Position numbers and translations under genes: made by a program. 25,630 nt of DNA from JBBRLA01 sp038231615 (lineage in GTDB: Bacteria > Myxococcota_A > Polyangia > Palsa-1104 > JAEUJZ01): assembly GCA_038231615.1 (NCBI GenBank), contig JBBRLA010000030.1:1-25630 (forward strand), in the 5' to 3' direction. Below, one piece after another: positions 25,135 through 25,630 of the stretch; within the stretch, counting starts at the first letter, position 1, and every line of letters begins with the position of its first letter. The notes beneath the pieces were generated by a model. It was given only the letters and a program-made list of their open reading frames with translations, searched no databases and was not told the origin of the DNA.

Positions 25135-25630
25135 ATGAGACCCCGCAAGCTTTTCGTGGCCGGCTCCACCGGGGCCACCGGCCGCACCCTTTTCCGTCTC
25201 GCCAAGTCGATGCCCGCCCTCCCGCTGGTCGCCCACCGCCGTCCTATCCTTGGCCCTGGCCCCGGCCCTGGCCCGGGACAGGACCCACGCGCTGCCGCCC
25301 TGGGACCCGCAGCCATCTTCGACCTGGGCGACCGGGATGCCCTGGCCGCGGCCCTGGCCGATTGCACCACCGTGCTCCAGCTCATCGGGACCATGCGCAG
25401 CCGCTTCGGGCAGGGCGATACCTACGAGACCAGCGACATTGGCACCACCCAGAAGCTGGTGGATGCGGCCCGCCTGGCCGGCATCGATCATCTGGTGCTC
25501 CTGTCATCCGTCTGTGCCGGACGGCCGGTGGGGGCCTACCTGCAGGCCAAGGCGCGGGCCGAGGCCATCGTGCGCGAAAGCGGCATCCCCTACACCATCT
25601 TTCGCCCCTCGGCCTTCATCGGCGAGGGGC
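25135..25630 (+). CDS. NAD(P)-binding epimerase/NmrA-like protein, 3' truncated by window end
   Basis: The visible 165 residues form an atypical short-chain dehydrogenase (NAD(P)H-binding, NmrA/epimerase group). The N-terminus MRPRKLFVAGSTGATGRTL carries the GxxGxxG dinucleotide motif (10-16), followed by FDLGDRDALAAALADCTTVLQ, LVLLSSV, YLQAKARAEAIVRES (YxxxK pair) and GIPYTIFRPSAFIGEG, the usual order of the fold. An insertion of alternating Gly-Pro (GPGPGPGPGQ) lies about 40-50, after the second strand. The substrate is unknown, and many such proteins act on quinones or sugars or only sense NAD(P)H. The ATG at 25135 is the only start giving the standard N-terminus. Confidence 0.88.
   Translation, partial: MRPRKLFVAGSTGATGRTLFRLAKSMPALPLVAHRRPILGPGPGPGPGQDPRAAALGPAAIFDLGDRDALAAALADCTTVLQLIGTMRSRFGQGDTYETSDIGTTQKLVDAARLAGIDHLVLLSSVCAGRPVGAYLQAKARAEAIVRESGIPYTIFRPSAFIGEG

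Noticed and set aside
24725..25138. Plus-strand 137-codon ORF
   Set aside because: It has no start signal, mixed composition and no domain. It overlaps the better-supported small membrane protein on the other strand.

Overview
The window is GC-rich chromosomal DNA with strongly G/C-biased third codon positions. The best guess is a Myxococcota-type (former Deltaproteobacteria) lineage. Supporting marks are a Hanks-type Ser/Thr kinase with the HRDVTPSN variant loop and a C-terminal PEGA domain, a protein joining a DUF4388-like N-terminus to a J-domain, a MutL with the endonuclease motif, and an mdh-sucC-sucD-ndk cluster. No species can be named from sequence alone. Most of the window is core metabolism and information processing. 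I see no CRISPR array, phage, transposase, tRNA or rRNA.

Layout. 1-333 is a gene-free, repeat-rich stretch. A diacylglycerol-kinase-like lipid kinase (minus) and a transmembrane Ser/Thr kinase (plus) diverge from about 1300-1421. The kinase gene ends at a composite inverted/direct repeat (3675-3790) that separates it from a long minus-strand block. Read in transcription order, that block is rplT, pheS, pheT, a secreted CehA/McbA-like PHP hydrolase, mdh, sucC, sucD, ndk (13355 down to 3854). It combines translation genes (L20, PheRS) with the last TCA steps (succinyl-CoA to succinate with NTP formation, malate to oxaloacetate) and the NDP kinase that balances NTPs.

Diverging from rplT are purL, rpoZ (TTG start behind a good promoter) and the DUF4388/J-domain gene. 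These converge on a second minus-strand group: a 40-codon ORF, mutL, miaA and accA, all joined by short overlaps that imply translational coupling. A secreted protein of unknown function follows upstream on the minus strand. Next are a plus-strand gene of unknown function with a possible 19-codon leader ORF, a minus-strand ORF joining DUF309 to a bacterioferritin-like domain, a secreted helix-hairpin-helix protein, a small single-span membrane protein, and a 3'-truncated NAD(P)-binding epimerase-like gene.

The most unusual points are these. The DUF309-ferritin reading frame is continuous but has a strong ribosome binding site and ATG exactly at the domain junction. Several plus-strand genes have a -10-like box placed so that transcription would begin at or within two bases of the start codon, with no Shine-Dalgarno sequence. 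rplT lacks infC-rpmI upstream and has hairpins in its leader. No clearly new multi-gene system is evident.
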